DNA of 64,000 bases from SABI01 sp028532915 (GCA_963677225.1 OY781923.1:744001-808000), one strand, 5' to 3'. Numbered from the stretch's first letter, positions 1-9,059 are shown. The notes: generated from the letters alone by a model not told the origin. Made by a program: numbers and translations.

Positions 1-122
1 TTCATCCTGTCCTTCTCCATGAAAAGCTGTGATGAAAAGTTGTTGGCCACTTTGACGATAAGAGCTGCAGGGCGGGCATGGATGCCTGCTCTGTTCAATA
101 CTTCCACTGTTCTTTCTACCAT
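1..122 (-). CDS. ptsH: HPr phosphocarrier protein, 5' part (cut by window edge)
   Basis: The first 40 codons of a gene running off the left edge. The translation begins MVERTVEVLNRAGIHARPAA, which is the HPr N-terminus; the histidine of GIHARPA is the phospho-accepting His15 of the PTS family. In spirochaetes without a full sugar PTS, HPr often serves regulation through HPr kinase. The ATG at 122 lies just after the hprK stop (125-127), and a GGAG ribosome site sits inside the hprK 3' end, so the two are translationally linked. The HPr kinase target serine lies beyond the window. The identification is firm despite truncation. Confidence 0.9.
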   Translation of the reverse strand, partial: MVERTVEVLNRAGIHARPAALIVKVANNFSSQLFMEKDRM

Positions 123-124
123 AC

Positions 125-1105
125 CTAGAAAGTCTCCTCGTTATTATAATACAAATTTCTGGCTGATTCACTTTCCAGCCATTTCAGAACGCTCTGGTCA
201 AACTCCTTGGCAGAATAGTAGCCCAGCTTCTTCAGTCTTTCATTTCTTGCCGCCGTCTCGATGATTATCGGGACGTTCCTTCCCGGTTTTACGGGGATTA
301 TCAGTTTGGGTACCTCTATTCCCAGAATATTTTCGTGCATCTCTTCCCCGATCCTCTCGTAGCTTTTCGAAGAATCCCATTCCTCGAGGTGAACCATGAG
401 CTGCACCTGTTTCTTGTCTCTGATCGACCCGACTCCGAAGAGGTTGGCGAGATTGAGAATTCCCAATCCTCTCACTTCCATGTGGTGTGCGAGGGAAGGA
501 TTCTCTCCGCTTCCTATCAGGTAGGTATCGCTGATGTTACGCAACTTTACCGTATCGTCGCTGATAAGTCGATGCCCCCGGTCGATCAGTTCCAGAGCCG
601 TCTCGCTTTTTCCCACGCCGCTGTCTCCGATGATCAGCACTCCGATTCCGTATACTTCCACAAGGACGCCGTGAATGGTCTTCGTGTCGGCGAAGATCTC
701 ATCGAGCATCTGAAGAAGACCTCTGGTAAAGTCGGCCGAATCCAGATCCGTCTGCAGAATCGAGCAGCCTGAACGTTCGGCTATCTCAATGAATCGCAGT
801 GAAGGATTGCCCCCGTCACAGAAGATACATGTAGGAATCGGATAGGAGAAGAGTTTTTCGAGACTCTTGAGATTGTTCTCGGTCTCAAGTTTTTTCAGGT
901 ACTGCTGTTCTCCTCTGCCGAACAGCTGGATGCTCTCATAGCTGAACTCGTCGAAAAAACCGCTGAGAGGAAGTCCCGGCCTGCTGATCTTGCTCGTCGT
1001 GAGAGAACGTGAAAGACCACTTCGTCCCGCAATACAGTTCAGCTGCAGATGATTATGCTCTTTGAGGTCCAGATCCAATAGATCGAGAATTGAAAATGAT
1101 GGCAT
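125..1105 (-). CDS. hprK: HPr kinase/phosphorylase
   Basis: 326 residues, the usual length for HprK. The protein phosphorylates and dephosphorylates a serine of HPr in the cytoplasm. The C-terminal half has the Walker A loop GDSGVGKSE (about residues 160-168) and the family signature MEVRGLGILN used for phosphorolysis; the N-terminal half is the less conserved HprK_N domain. The start is supported by a GGGGGA ribosome site next to the ATG at 1105. The gene is followed directly by ptsH, its substrate. Placement next to rpoN and the lpt genes is a spirochaete and proteobacterial arrangement rather than a Firmicutes one. Confidence 0.95.
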   Translation of the reverse strand: MPSFSILDLLDLDLKEHNHLQLNCIAGRSGLSRSLTTSKISRPGLPLSGFFDEFSYESIQLFGRGEQQYLKKLETENNLKSLEKLFSYPIPTCIFCDGGNPSLRFIEIAERSGCSILQTDLDSADFTRGLLQMLDEIFADTKTIHGVLVEVYGIGVLIIGDSGVGKSETALELIDRGHRLISDDTVKLRNISDTYLIGSGENPSLAHHMEVRGLGILNLANLFGVGSIRDKKQVQLMVHLEEWDSSKSYERIGEEMHENILGIEVPKLIIPVKPGRNVPIIIETAARNERLKKLGYYSAKEFDQSVLKWLESESARNLYYNNEETF

Positions 1106-1181
1106 ACATCCCCCTTCGTTATGAGTCTATCATACGCATATAGGCTAGCGTTTGTTAAGTAGTTTTTCTCTTTCAATACGA

Positions 1182-1210
1182 AAAAACCCCGGAATGACCG
1201 GGGTTTTCGC
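1182..1210. terminator. Bidirectional intrinsic terminator between hpf and hprK
   Basis: A GC-rich stem, CCCCGG paired with CCGGGG around an AATGA loop, is flanked by an A-run on the left and a T-run on the right, so it can act on either strand. It lies 3' of hpf and 5' of hprK, so hprK-ptsH probably has its own promoter or depends on read-through. Confidence 0.75.
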
Positions 1211-1226
1211 AGTTACTATGAAGTTT

Positions 1227-1523
1227 TCAGTGATCCTGAATCTTCCCTTTCTCTTTTCTTGCCAATGCTTCGATCTTATCGACTAGCAGTTCTATTCCTT
1301 CATATAGCTCATAACACTCGGTGCTGACCATCTTGACGAGCCCCCATGAAAAATGAACTTTGCCTTCAAGATGATACCCCTGTCCAACATGCTCCTTATT
1401 CACTGTGATTGTCAAATCGTGGATGAACTTCTCTGCGAAAGCTAACTTTTGTAGCTTCTTGTCAAAAAACTCTCGTGTTGTGTCGCTCACATTGTAGTGG
1501 ACGCCTTTGATTTCTAAGTTCAT
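1227..1523 (-). CDS. hpf: Ribosome hibernation-promoting factor, short form
   Basis: 98 residues of the HPF/RaiA (sigma-54 modulation protein) family, which binds the 30S decoding region and silences ribosomes in stationary phase. The protein matches the single N-terminal domain (MNLEIKGVHYNVSD...) and lacks the C-terminal dimerisation domain of long HPF, so it is a short form. The start is clear, with AAGGAGG five bases before the ATG at 1523. It lies downstream of rpoN, the common arrangement that gave the family its old name. Gene-symbol choice between hpf and raiA is uncertain. Confidence 0.85.
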   Translation of the reverse strand: MNLEIKGVHYNVSDTTREFFDKKLQKLAFAEKFIHDLTITVNKEHVGQGYHLEGKVHFSWGLVKMVSTECYELYEGIELLVDKIEALARKEKGKIQDH

Positions 1524-1602
1524 AGGTCCTCCTTGATACGAATCATACCTTAAAGATAAAAGAGAGGAGGGTAAAAGTCAAATTATTTGCCATCACGCCC
1601 GA

Positions 1603-3018
1603 TCAGCGTTCATAAGAGGATTCGATCTTCAGTTCCTTGCGGTATTTGCTCACGGTCCTTCTGGCGATCTTGATACCCTGTTCCTGAAGTATATCGGATA
1701 TCTTCTGGTCACTGAGAGGTTTCGGTCCTTTGTGGTTTCTGATCAGATTCTCCACCATTTCCTTGACCGCACGTTTGGAGACTTCTCCGGACTCGCTCGT
1801 GCGGCTCGACAACGCCGAGCTGAACAGCTCTTTGATGGGAATGATTCCCCAGTCGGTGTCGATATACTTTCCCATCACCGCGCGGCTTATGGTAGTTTCA
1901 TGAAGATTCAGTCTCGTTGAGATGTTTCTGTAGGTCAGCGGCTTGAGAGCCTTCGGTCCGTGAAGAAAGAACTCGTACTGTTCTTCAAGAAGGATCAGCC
2001 CGATCTTCCTGACCGTCTCGTTTCTCATACTGACGCTCGAGATGAGCAGAGAAGCCGACTTGATCGCCTCTTTGATATAATGATTCGCCTCTTTCGTCTC
2101 AGGGCTCTTATGTTCTTTATCAGTCAGGTGAGTAAACTGTTCGTCGATGATCAGTTCGGGAATGTTTCCCGTGTTGAGCTGCAGAGTAAGATGACCGTTC
2201 TTGTTCTTCACCGTAAGATCGGGGATGATGTATTGGGTCTCTCTGTCATCGAATCCGCTTGCCGGATACGGGTTGAGAGTCTTGAGATAATTATAGAGAA
2301 GCTCTACCTTGTGCTCTTGTGTCCCGATTTTTTTCGCAGTCTCTTTGAACTTATGGCCTTTGAGCAGTTCGAGGTGCTCGTATACCATGGCCGAGAATAT
2401 TTCGAGGTCCTCTCCTTCGAGCCCTTCTCCGGATGCCTGCAGTACCAGCGACTCTCTGATGTCCTTCGCCGCGATCCCTATCGGGTCGAACTTCTGGATG
2501 ATCGAGAGGACTTTAAGGAGTTTCTTTATCTTCTGCGGCGGGGCGAGCGAGGTTACCTCGTTCCGGTGGAACCCGTTATGGTCAAGATTACTGATAATGA
2601 GATTTCCGAGTTCTTTTTCCTCGTCGGTGAGGCGCGTGCATCCGAGCTGCTCGAGAAGATGGTCCTGGAGTGATTCTCCCTTTGCCAGGGCGCTTTCTAT
2701 GAACATCTGGTTGTTGTCCGATTTCTCCTGATCATAGAAACTTGATTCGCGGATGTTCGAATAGCGGTCGCTTCCGTAACTGCTTTTATCCGAATAGTCG
2801 TCGACTATGGACCCGCTGTTCACTTTCTGATTCATCTGCTCGATAGAGATGTTCTTCTCCGAAGGAATCTCCAAAGCTGGGTTCTGTTCAATCTCACTGC
2901 GGATTCTTTCCTGTAGTTCCACCGTAGACATAGCGAGGACTTCGAACGTCTGAATGAGCTGAGGAGACAATGTGAGCTGTTGTTTTAATGACTGTTGAAG
3001 TGATAATGAGTTGTTCAC
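1603..3018 (-). CDS. rpoN: RNA polymerase sigma-54 factor
   Basis: 471 residues with the three regions of sigma-54. Region I is glutamine- and leucine-rich (LSLQQSLKQQLTLSPQLIQ) and contacts enhancer-binding activators. The middle is the core-binding and CBD region. The C-terminus holds the RpoN box with the invariant core ARRTVSKYR, which reads the -24 element. The start codon overlaps the lptB stop by four bases (ATGA), so expression is coupled to the Lpt genes. It implies that -24/-12 promoters exist elsewhere in the genome; none was found upstream of genes in this window. Confidence 0.95.
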   Translation of the reverse strand: MNNSLSLQQSLKQQLTLSPQLIQTFEVLAMSTVELQERIRSEIEQNPALEIPSEKNISIEQMNQKVNSGSIVDDYSDKSSYGSDRYSNIRESSFYDQEKSDNNQMFIESALAKGESLQDHLLEQLGCTRLTDEEKELGNLIISNLDHNGFHRNEVTSLAPPQKIKKLLKVLSIIQKFDPIGIAAKDIRESLVLQASGEGLEGEDLEIFSAMVYEHLELLKGHKFKETAKKIGTQEHKVELLYNYLKTLNPYPASGFDDRETQYIIPDLTVKNKNGHLTLQLNTGNIPELIIDEQFTHLTDKEHKSPETKEANHYIKEAIKSASLLISSVSMRNETVRKIGLILLEEQYEFFLHGPKALKPLTYRNISTRLNLHETTISRAVMGKYIDTDWGIIPIKELFSSALSSRTSESGEVSKRAVKEMVENLIRNHKGPKPLSDQKISDILQEQGIKIARRTVSKYRKELKIESSYER

Positions 3019-3767
3019 CTTTCATCTCCATTCGAAAAATCTTCACCGAAGTAGAGTCTGATCGCTTCCCGGTTCGCGAGAAGGTCCTGTCTGCTTCCCG
3101 AGGCAAGCAGCTCTCCCTGATGAATGATATACCCTTTGGTCGTTATAGCCAATGTGTCACGCACATTATGATCGGTGATGAGAATCCCTATTCCTCTGGA
3201 TGCGAGAGAGGAGATGAGGATCTTGATCTCATAGACCGCTTTCGGATCTATTCCGGCGAACGGTTCGTCGAGAAGAAGAAAACGGGGATTGTTCGCCAGA
3301 GCTCTGGCAATCTCGGTTCTCCTGCGTTCCCCTCCGCTCAATGTATAGCCCATCTGATTTTGTACCGGAGCAATACCGAACTCCTCAAGGAGGCGGTCGA
3401 CGAGTTTCTTTTTCTCAATTTTTGTGAGATCGTCACGGGTGTCGGCGACAAGAGCTATATTGTCTCTGACAGAGAGCTTTCTGAATATGGAGGGTTCCTG
3501 CGGCAGATAGGAGATCCCTTTGCGGGCCCGCCGGTGCATCGGATGTGATGTGATATCATTTCCATCCAGAAGAATCGAACCACCGTTGACCTTGATGAAT
3601 CCTACTATCATATAGAAGATCGTCGTCTTGCCGGCACCGTTGGGTCCGAGGAGTCCTATGATCTCGTTCGAGGACATCGTGAGAGAAACCTCTTTGACAA
3701 CCTTCTTTTTACCGTAGTGTTTGCTCAGATTGACGATCGAAAGCTGGGAGATGGTCTGGTCACTCAT
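3015..3767 (-). CDS. lptB: LPS export ABC transporter ATPase LptB
   Basis: An ABC ATPase of about 250 residues with Walker A GPNGAGKTT, signature LSGGERRRTEIARAL and Walker B LLLDEPFAGIDP. The last phrase is typical of LptB, which powers extraction of lipopolysaccharide-type lipid from the inner membrane with LptF/G. I place the start at the ATG at 3767, because AGGG lies seven bases upstream; a TTG five codons earlier is also open. It overlaps the end of lptA by eight bases and the start of rpoN by four. LptF and LptG are not in the window. Confidence 0.93.
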   Translation of the reverse strand: MSDQTISQLSIVNLSKHYGKKKVVKEVSLTMSSNEIIGLLGPNGAGKTTIFYMIVGFIKVNGGSILLDGNDITSHPMHRRARKGISYLPQEPSIFRKLSVRDNIALVADTRDDLTKIEKKKLVDRLLEEFGIAPVQNQMGYTLSGGERRRTEIARALANNPRFLLLDEPFAGIDPKAVYEIKILISSLASRGIGILITDHNVRDTLAITTKGYIIHQGELLASGSRQDLLANREAIRLYFGEDFSNGDER

Positions 3768-4395
3768 AGATTGTTCCCTCAATCTCTCCGCTCATGGTGA
3801 TCTCGTTGCTGTCGAGGTTTACCGTAGTCACCTGTGAACGGTAGACACTTCCTTTGAATTGTATCTCACACGATCCGGCGACCTTCAGAAGCCGGCTGTC
3901 CCGGTCGTACTCTATACTGTCGCCGCTGATTCTCATGATTCCCTCATCGCTGGTTCTGATCAGTGAAGAAGAGACCTGCAATAACATGTTGGAGCTTTTT
4001 GTATCGTACAGAAGATAACCGCCAGACGCGATCATCTCATTGGCGAAATCCTCGATCTCAACCCAACCGTCGACAGTCAGCGATTCTTCGATGCGGTCGT
4101 AGCTGAGAGCATTGCTTCTGATCTCGATCTGTTTCTCGCTGTCTTTGATCACAACATTCTTCGAGGCTGTGATCTGTGAAGCCTGTGATCCGATCAGCTG
4201 TATCGAATCAGCTTCGACTGTGAGAGACCCGACAGTGATGACAGCTCCCTGAGAAAGCGATACCGATTCCTTTCCTTCGATCATGACAGCCCTGGTGTAG
4301 CCGCCTTTGAAACTGATCTGCTCTTCTGCAGTGAGTGCAGACATGAACAATACGCTCAATATGATGATCACAGAGACTCTTGCGCCGCTATTCAT
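3760..4395 (-). CDS. lptA: LptA/OstA-domain periplasmic LPS transport protein
   Basis: 211 residues with an N-terminal signal peptide (hydrophobic IIILSVLFMSALTAEE) followed by an OstA-like repeat-rich beta domain with alternating hydrophobic residues. LptA forms the periplasmic bridge between LptC and LptD. Context is decisive: lptC overlaps upstream and lptB overlaps downstream. Sequence similarity in this family is weak, so the call rests on domain pattern plus gene order. Confidence 0.8.
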   Translation of the reverse strand: MNSGARVSVIIILSVLFMSALTAEEQISFKGGYTRAVMIEGKESVSLSQGAVITVGSLTVEADSIQLIGSQASQITASKNVVIKDSEKQIEIRSNALSYDRIEESLTVDGWVEIEDFANEMIASGGYLLYDTKSSNMLLQVSSSLIRTSDEGIMRISGDSIEYDRDSRLLKVAGSCEIQFKGSVYRSQVTTVNLDSNEITMSGEIEGTIYE

Positions 4396-4933
4396 ATGTG
4401 AACACCCCCTCTTGAAGCTGTTCGAACTCGAAGGTCCACCTGGAAAGGTCTCCTGTAAATCCTGTTCCTCTCAGACTTTTTTCCCCCTCGATCGTCAATG
4501 TTATAGAGCTGTCTCCATCAGATCGTACGATCCGGTCTTCACTCTCAAATGAAAGCGATTCTCCTGTGATGGAAAGGAGAGAAGGGTACATCGTCAGATG
4601 GACCGAATCTTCCATCCTGACATCGTTGGTGATGGTGTCGACCTCCGCTTTTTTGAACGAGCCTTCCATCGTGAGCCTGCTGTCATCATCTTTTTGAGTG
4701 AAGGATGCTTCTTCGATGACAGCCTTCTGTTCTTCCTTGTAGATCTCGATTCTGTCTCCATTGATGACGATAGGATTACCCTCTTCAAGACTGATGATAT
4801 AGGTGCTCTTTTCCAGTAGTATTTCGGGGAAGGTCCCGGACTCCTGCAGACCGGTGATCCCATCCTCTTCAAGAGAACAGGAAAAGAGAAAAAGTGAGAT
4901 GCTGCAGATGAGACAGAACCTGCCGATATTCAC
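4388..4933 (-). CDS. lptC: LptC-like LPS export lipoprotein
   Basis: 181 residues that begin with a lipoprotein-type signal (LFLFSCSLEE, predicted lipidation at the cysteine) and continue with a beta-rich LptC/YrbK-type domain. LptC normally anchors LptA to the inner membrane through a helix; a lipoprotein form is an alternative membrane anchor. It overlaps lptA by eight bases. The identification comes from size, location and signal type rather than a strong motif. Confidence 0.7.
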   Translation of the reverse strand: MNIGRFCLICSISLFLFSCSLEEDGITGLQESGTFPEILLEKSTYIISLEEGNPIVINGDRIEIYKEEQKAVIEEASFTQKDDDSRLTMEGSFKKAEVDTITNDVRMEDSVHLTMYPSLLSITGESLSFESEDRIVRSDGDSSITLTIEGEKSLRGTGFTGDLSRWTFEFEQLQEGVFTYE

Positions 4934-4945
4934 GGACTATCTCCT

Positions 4946-5353
4946 TTATCTGATGACCTTCGTGATCTCGGGAGTATATTGGGATGCTCTCAATTTTGAG
5001 AATATTCCGCTGATGAGGAATCCGAGTGCGATTCCTCCGATCCCGATGAGAATCTGAACGAGTTCTCCTGCATCCGGCAGAAGTGCGACTGCAATATAGT
5101 AACCGACCGGGAACATCAGCAGAGGAACCATCAATGCGACGAATCCTGCAAGCAGAGTCTTCCCGGGGGGAAGATAGAGTTCCACGGTATCGCCTTTCTC
5201 CACACTGTTTCTGCCGGAGTTTCTCGCGGTGAATGTTTTTCCTTTCGTTGAACAAAGGGCTCCTGCTGCACAGCTTTCGCATGCGGATGAGTTGCAGGCA
5301 ACCGTTATATGATCGTTATTCTTTATACTGACTACTGTAGCCATTTCATACAT
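4946..5353 (-). CDS. rseC: RseC/MucC-family SoxR-reducing-type membrane protein
   Basis: 135 residues with a cysteine cluster near the N-terminus (CNSSACESCAAGALC), then two membrane segments (about residues 68-90 and 95-118). This is the RseC/MucC layout. Family members act in electron transfer with Rnf complexes or modulate envelope stress signalling; which applies here is unknown. AGAGAGG lies about seven bases before the ATG at 5353, and the gene is 12 bases ahead of lptC. Confidence 0.75.
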   Translation of the reverse strand: MYEMATVVSIKNNDHITVACNSSACESCAAGALCSTKGKTFTARNSGRNSVEKGDTVELYLPPGKTLLAGFVALMVPLLMFPVGYYIAVALLPDAGELVQILIGIGGIALGFLISGIFSKLRASQYTPEITKVIR

Positions 5354-5371
5354 AAAAGTACCTCTCTTTGA

Positions 5372-6181
5372 TCAGTCGTTTTCAGTCTGAGGTCCCTTGA
5401 CCTTGTATCTGACGGTATCGATAGAAACTGCTTTTCCTTTATCATCGATCTCTACCACCACTCCCTGTGCTTCCAGCGCACCGAAGTACTGCATTGACCG
5501 TGAAGGAATCTGGGTAAGAAACCGTTTGATCTCGGTTTCTGCTTCGAACCCGCCCACTCCATCTATAGTACCACAGATTCCGTTGTCGGTAATCATTGCG
5601 GTCTGTAAAGGTAGGATGCGTGCGTCGCTGGTAAGAACTTTCGTATGGGTCCCGATCATGGCACTGACACGACCGTCTACGTGAAATGCCATCGTGTTCT
5701 TCTCGGCCGTCGTCGAGGCATGGAACTGGAGGATGATCGCGTTGCAATCACCGCTGAGTCTTTCGATCAGGCTGTTGATACTGAGATAGGGGTTGTATAC
5801 GCTGATACGGTTGAATTCCGCCGTTCCAAGAAGCGTGATGAATGCAACTTTCATGCCGTTGATCTCGACGATCTTATAACCTCTTCCGGGTGTTTTCGGA
5901 GGGAAGTTGGCAGGTCGGATGATCCTGCCGTTCTTGGAGATCGATTCGACCATATCTTTCTTGTAGAAGGTTTTCTCACCGGTAGTGATGAGATCGATCC
6001 CGCTTTTCAGAAGCTGTACCGAATGGATATGGCCGATTCCGAAGCCGTTTGTGACTCCTTCTGCGTTGGCTACGACATAATCGGCCCCGGTCTCTTCTTT
6101 GAGTCCTTTCAATCCTTTTTTAATCACATGCAGGCCGGGTTTACCCACGATCTCGCCAAGAAACACTATTTTTATACTCAT
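5372..6181 (-). CDS. YmdB-family metallophosphoesterase with substituted metal ligands
   Basis: 269 residues of the YmdB/TIGR00282 family, which hydrolyses 2',3'-cyclic nucleotides or cAMP in characterised members. The fold-defining stretches are present (FLGEIVGKPG, ANAEG, RPANFPPKTPG, FHASTTAEK, DGRVSAMIGTHT). Compared with remembered B. subtilis YmdB ligands (Asp8, Glu39, Asn40, Asn67, His68, His150, His175, His177), this protein has Glu10, Glu41, Gly42, Glu69, Lys70, His154, His179 and Lys181. Five of eight positions are changed, so ordinary activity is doubtful. The gene starts the run into rseC, with an 18-base gap. Confidence 0.75.
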   Translation of the reverse strand: MSIKIVFLGEIVGKPGLHVIKKGLKGLKEETGADYVVANAEGVTNGFGIGHIHSVQLLKSGIDLITTGEKTFYKKDMVESISKNGRIIRPANFPPKTPGRGYKIVEINGMKVAFITLLGTAEFNRISVYNPYLSINSLIERLSGDCNAIILQFHASTTAEKNTMAFHVDGRVSAMIGTHTKVLTSDARILPLQTAMITDNGICGTIDGVGGFEAETEIKRFLTQIPSRSMQYFGALEAQGVVVEIDDKGKAVSIDTVRYKVKGPQTEND

Positions 6182-6223
6182 AGTGTCTACTGTAGAGTTC
6201 TTTCAAACCTTTTTCAAGTTTTC

Positions 6224-6252
6224 TTGCTTCCTTTTTCTCCATCCATTACAAT
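6224..6252 (+). promoter_or_regulatory. Sigma-70 promoter for the GH3 gene
   Basis: TTGCTT and TACAAT separated by 17 bases, ending 23 bases before the GH3 start codon. The site lies in the divergent gap shared with the ymdB-like gene. Confidence 0.55.
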
Positions 6253-6275
6253 AATGAAAACGAAAGGGAGGCAAC

Positions 6276-8387
6276 ATGATGAGAAATGATTTTAAAGCAT
6301 CATTGTTTCAATATATCATGTCCACATACCATATGCAGCTGCGCCCGGTGCCGCAGCAGATCCCGCGAAACGAGAGCTGTCCCTATGAGGATATAGACTC
6401 CCTGCTTGCCGGGATGAGTCGGAAAGAGAAACTGGAGGTGATCGCCGGAGTCGACGGGTTCTGCATCCCTGCCATCCCTTCGAGAAAACTGCCCCCGGTG
6501 TGGACAAGTGATGCGACAAGCGGGGTGAGGGGAGTAGATGCTCCGGTAACCGCATTTCCCGCACCCATCGCGATGGCGGCATCGTTCGACAGAGAACTTA
6601 TCTTCAAAGCAGCTCAGGCGATAGCAAGAGAATGCAGGGCCCTGGGAATTTCGATTCTGCTCGGACCCGGAGTGAATATCGCCAGAGTTCCTGTGAACGG
6701 GAGGAATTTCGAATATCTAGGTGAGGACCCCTATCTTGCAGGAGAGATGGCCTCAGAATATGTGAAGGGAATGCAGAGCAAGGGTGTCGGGGTGACTGTG
6801 AAGCACTTCGCCTGTAACAACAGTGAATATGATCGTCACAAGACCAATTCCGTCATTGATGAGAAAACTCTCCGGGAACTCTATCTCCCTCCGTTCAAAG
6901 CATGTGTGGACAGCGGGGCTGTCGGCATCATGACAAGCTACAACCAGGTGAACGGCCAGTATGCAAGTGAGAATTATTTTCTCATAGAACAGATACTGCG
7001 GAAAGAGTGGGGCTTCGAATACATGATTGTCAGCGACTGGAATTCTCTGTACAGCAGAGATGGAGCGTTCGAACACGGTGTGGATCTTGAGATGCCCAAA
7101 CGGAAGTACTTCCCTCCGTCGGATGAGATTCTCACCGAGGTTGAAGAACAGATCCTGGACCGTAAGGTTCGACATATTCTCAACACCTTCGAAGCTCTCG
7201 GTGTCTACAACAGAGATCTCATCGAAGGGAGGCTTGCTCTTCACTCTCCGGGAAACGAGGAAGTTGCGCTGCAACTTGCGAAAGACTCGCTGGTCCTGCT
7301 GAAAAACGATCTGCACTTTCTTCCTATTAAAAAGTCTAAGTGCACAAAGATCGCAGTGATCGGACCCTTTATACACGGAGAACCCACCGGAGGCGGAGGT
7401 TCATCGTTCATAAAGCAATCTTATCCGGGTGAGAGCATCCCTCACGTTCTTGAGCAGAATTACTGTCAGTCGACAGTCAGGTCCTTTTCGGGGAAATGGT
7501 ACAGAAACCGGGAGAATACGGCATATGTCGCTTCATGCGATGCTGTTATAGTCTCTGCAGGCTTCACTCATATCGATGAGAGTGAGGCCTACGACAGACG
7601 ATGGACCCTTCACGACAGCGATATCGAAGATATCAGACATGCTTGTGAACTGAATGCCGATACGGTTGTGATCATCCACAGCGGAGGAGCACTGGAGATG
7701 TCCTCATGGGTCCATCTGCCGAAGGCTGTGATCTTTGCCTGGTATCAGGGAGCATATTCGGCCCATGCCGTCACCTCACTGCTGTTCGGTGAATACTCTC
7801 CGAGCGGACGTCTTCCCGTTTCTTTCGCAAAGAATCTCGATGACTATCTTTCAATGAAGAATTACCCGGAGGATTTCAGCAGTATCTCTCTGAAAAGGAT
7901 CCAGACAGGGCAGGGCGATCCTGAGGTCCGTTCCGTGTGGCCGATCAGTTATGATGAGAAGCTGCTGGTCGGGTACCGTCAGTTCGATACTGTCGGCCCC
8001 GAACCGCTGTTTCCTTTCGGATTCGGTATGAGCTATTCGGATTTCACCCTGACCGATCTCGAAATCAGATTGAACGCAGATTCTGTCGACATCTTCTGCA
8101 CGATTACGAATACCGGGGAAATCGATTCGGCTCAGGTTATTCAGCTGTATCTGAGACCTGAGCATTACAGTGAACAGAAGGTCTTCCAGCAGCTGAGAGG
8201 ATTCGAGAAAGTATTTCTGCATGCAAAGGAAACGAAAAGGATCATTTTCAATCTGACCGATGAAGATGTCACCTTCTGGGATGAGACGGAAAGAAAATAC
8301 TATAAAGACGAAGATAGATTCACTGTCTGTCTCGGGTTCTCATCGCGCGAGATCCTTCTTGAAAGTGAACCGATAAAAATGCCCTGA
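6276..8387 (+). CDS. Glycoside hydrolase family 3 beta-glycosidase, cytoplasmic
   Basis: 703 residues. The GH3 N-terminal barrel includes VKHFACNN and the nucleophile motif SDW (Asp near residue 254); the alpha/beta sandwich domain follows, then a C-terminal fibronectin-III-like domain (from about residue 585, VIQLYLRP). There is no signal peptide, so it acts on imported oligosaccharides. Substrate cannot be told from sequence; beta-glucosidase is the default. A GGGAGG site precedes two adjacent ATGs at 6276 and 6279, and the second has the more usual spacing. It appears to be a single-gene unit. Confidence 0.9.
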   Translation: MMRNDFKASLFQYIMSTYHMQLRPVPQQIPRNESCPYEDIDSLLAGMSRKEKLEVIAGVDGFCIPAIPSRKLPPVWTSDATSGVRGVDAPVTAFPAPIAMAASFDRELIFKAAQAIARECRALGISILLGPGVNIARVPVNGRNFEYLGEDPYLAGEMASEYVKGMQSKGVGVTVKHFACNNSEYDRHKTNSVIDEKTLRELYLPPFKACVDSGAVGIMTSYNQVNGQYASENYFLIEQILRKEWGFEYMIVSDWNSLYSRDGAFEHGVDLEMPKRKYFPPSDEILTEVEEQILDRKVRHILNTFEALGVYNRDLIEGRLALHSPGNEEVALQLAKDSLVLLKNDLHFLPIKKSKCTKIAVIGPFIHGEPTGGGGSSFIKQSYPGESIPHVLEQNYCQSTVRSFSGKWYRNRENTAYVASCDAVIVSAGFTHIDESEAYDRRWTLHDSDIEDIRHACELNADTVVIIHSGGALEMSSWVHLPKAVIFAWYQGAYSAHAVTSLLFGEYSPSGRLPVSFAKNLDDYLSMKNYPEDFSSISLKRIQTGQGDPEVRSVWPISYDEKLLVGYRQFDTVGPEPLFPFGFGMSYSDFTLTDLEIRLNADSVDIFCTITNTGEIDSAQVIQLYLRPEHYSEQKVFQQLRGFEKVFLHAKETKRIIFNLTDEDVTFWDETERKYYKDEDRFTVCLGFSSREILLESEPIKMP

Positions 8388-8405
8388 AAGAAGATCTTTC
8401 AGGGC
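8382..8405 (-). terminator. Intrinsic terminator of tpx, overlapping the GH3 stop codon
   Basis: A perfect stem, CCCTGAAAG paired with CTTTCAGGG, is followed on the minus strand by a T-run (GGGCATTTTT). The plus-strand TGA stop of the GH3 gene lies inside the left arm, so the two convergent genes share this sequence. Confidence 0.75.
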
Positions 8406-8430
8406 ACCAGAAAGTAAGGAGATCTGATAG

Positions 8431-8919
8431 CTATTCTTTCAGTGCAGCAAGAGCCGCTTCGTAATCGGGATGGTTCGTCACCTCTTTCACATATTCTACG
8501 TATTTCACAGTATTGTGCTCATCGAGAATGAAGATAGAGCGTGCTATCAGCCCGACGTTCGGAAGATAGGTTCCGAACGTGTGTGCGAAACTGCGGTCCT
8601 TGAAATCACTGACAGTGATCACATTTTCGATCCCGTGAGCTCCGCACCAGCGTTTCTGTGCGAACGGGAGGTCCATTGAGACTGTGATCACAGTCACGTT
8701 TGGAAACTTCACAGCTTCCTCATTGAATCTGCGTACTTCCGCATCACACACCGAAGTGTCGATAGACGGTACCGCCACGATCAGTTTCTTTCCTTTGATA
8801 TCACTAAGTTTGAACGGACTTAAATCATTATGTACTGCGGTGAAATCGACAATCGTATCACCGACGTGAATCTCAGTGCCGACCAAGTTGACCTCGTTAC
8901 CTGCAAATGTTACTTTCAT
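8431..8919 (-). CDS. tpx: Thiol peroxidase
   Basis: 162 residues of the atypical 2-Cys peroxiredoxin Tpx. It reduces lipid and hydrogen peroxides using thioredoxin in the cytoplasm. The peroxidatic motif is VPSIDTSVCD, and the resolving cysteine lies about 33 residues later in KRWCGAHG, as expected for Tpx. An AAGGAAGG site sits before the ATG at 8919. It is monocistronic, with a terminator at 8382-8405. It fits an organism exposed to oxygen at times. Confidence 0.96.
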   Translation of the reverse strand: MKVTFAGNEVNLVGTEIHVGDTIVDFTAVHNDLSPFKLSDIKGKKLIVAVPSIDTSVCDAEVRRFNEEAVKFPNVTVITVSMDLPFAQKRWCGAHGIENVITVSDFKDRSFAHTFGTYLPNVGLIARSIFILDEHNTVKYVEYVKEVTNHPDYEAALAALKE

Positions 8920-9059
8920 ATATTACCTTCCTTTAAACTATACTACTAACATAATCATACTCATTCCAAATCGGCAACTGAAATATCTTTTTATTCTCAA
9001 AGACACCCATTTCATGCAATAAAGGACTACATCCGAAAGCATTTGATTGTGAAAATCAG

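Noticed and set aside
1603..3018. Long plus-strand frames inside rpoN (237 and 140 residues)
   Set aside because: Antisense shadows of rpoN codon use.
5645..6289. 214-residue plus-strand frame opposite the YmdB-like gene
   Set aside because: It is the shadow of a well-supported gene; no ribosome site and no recognisable domain.
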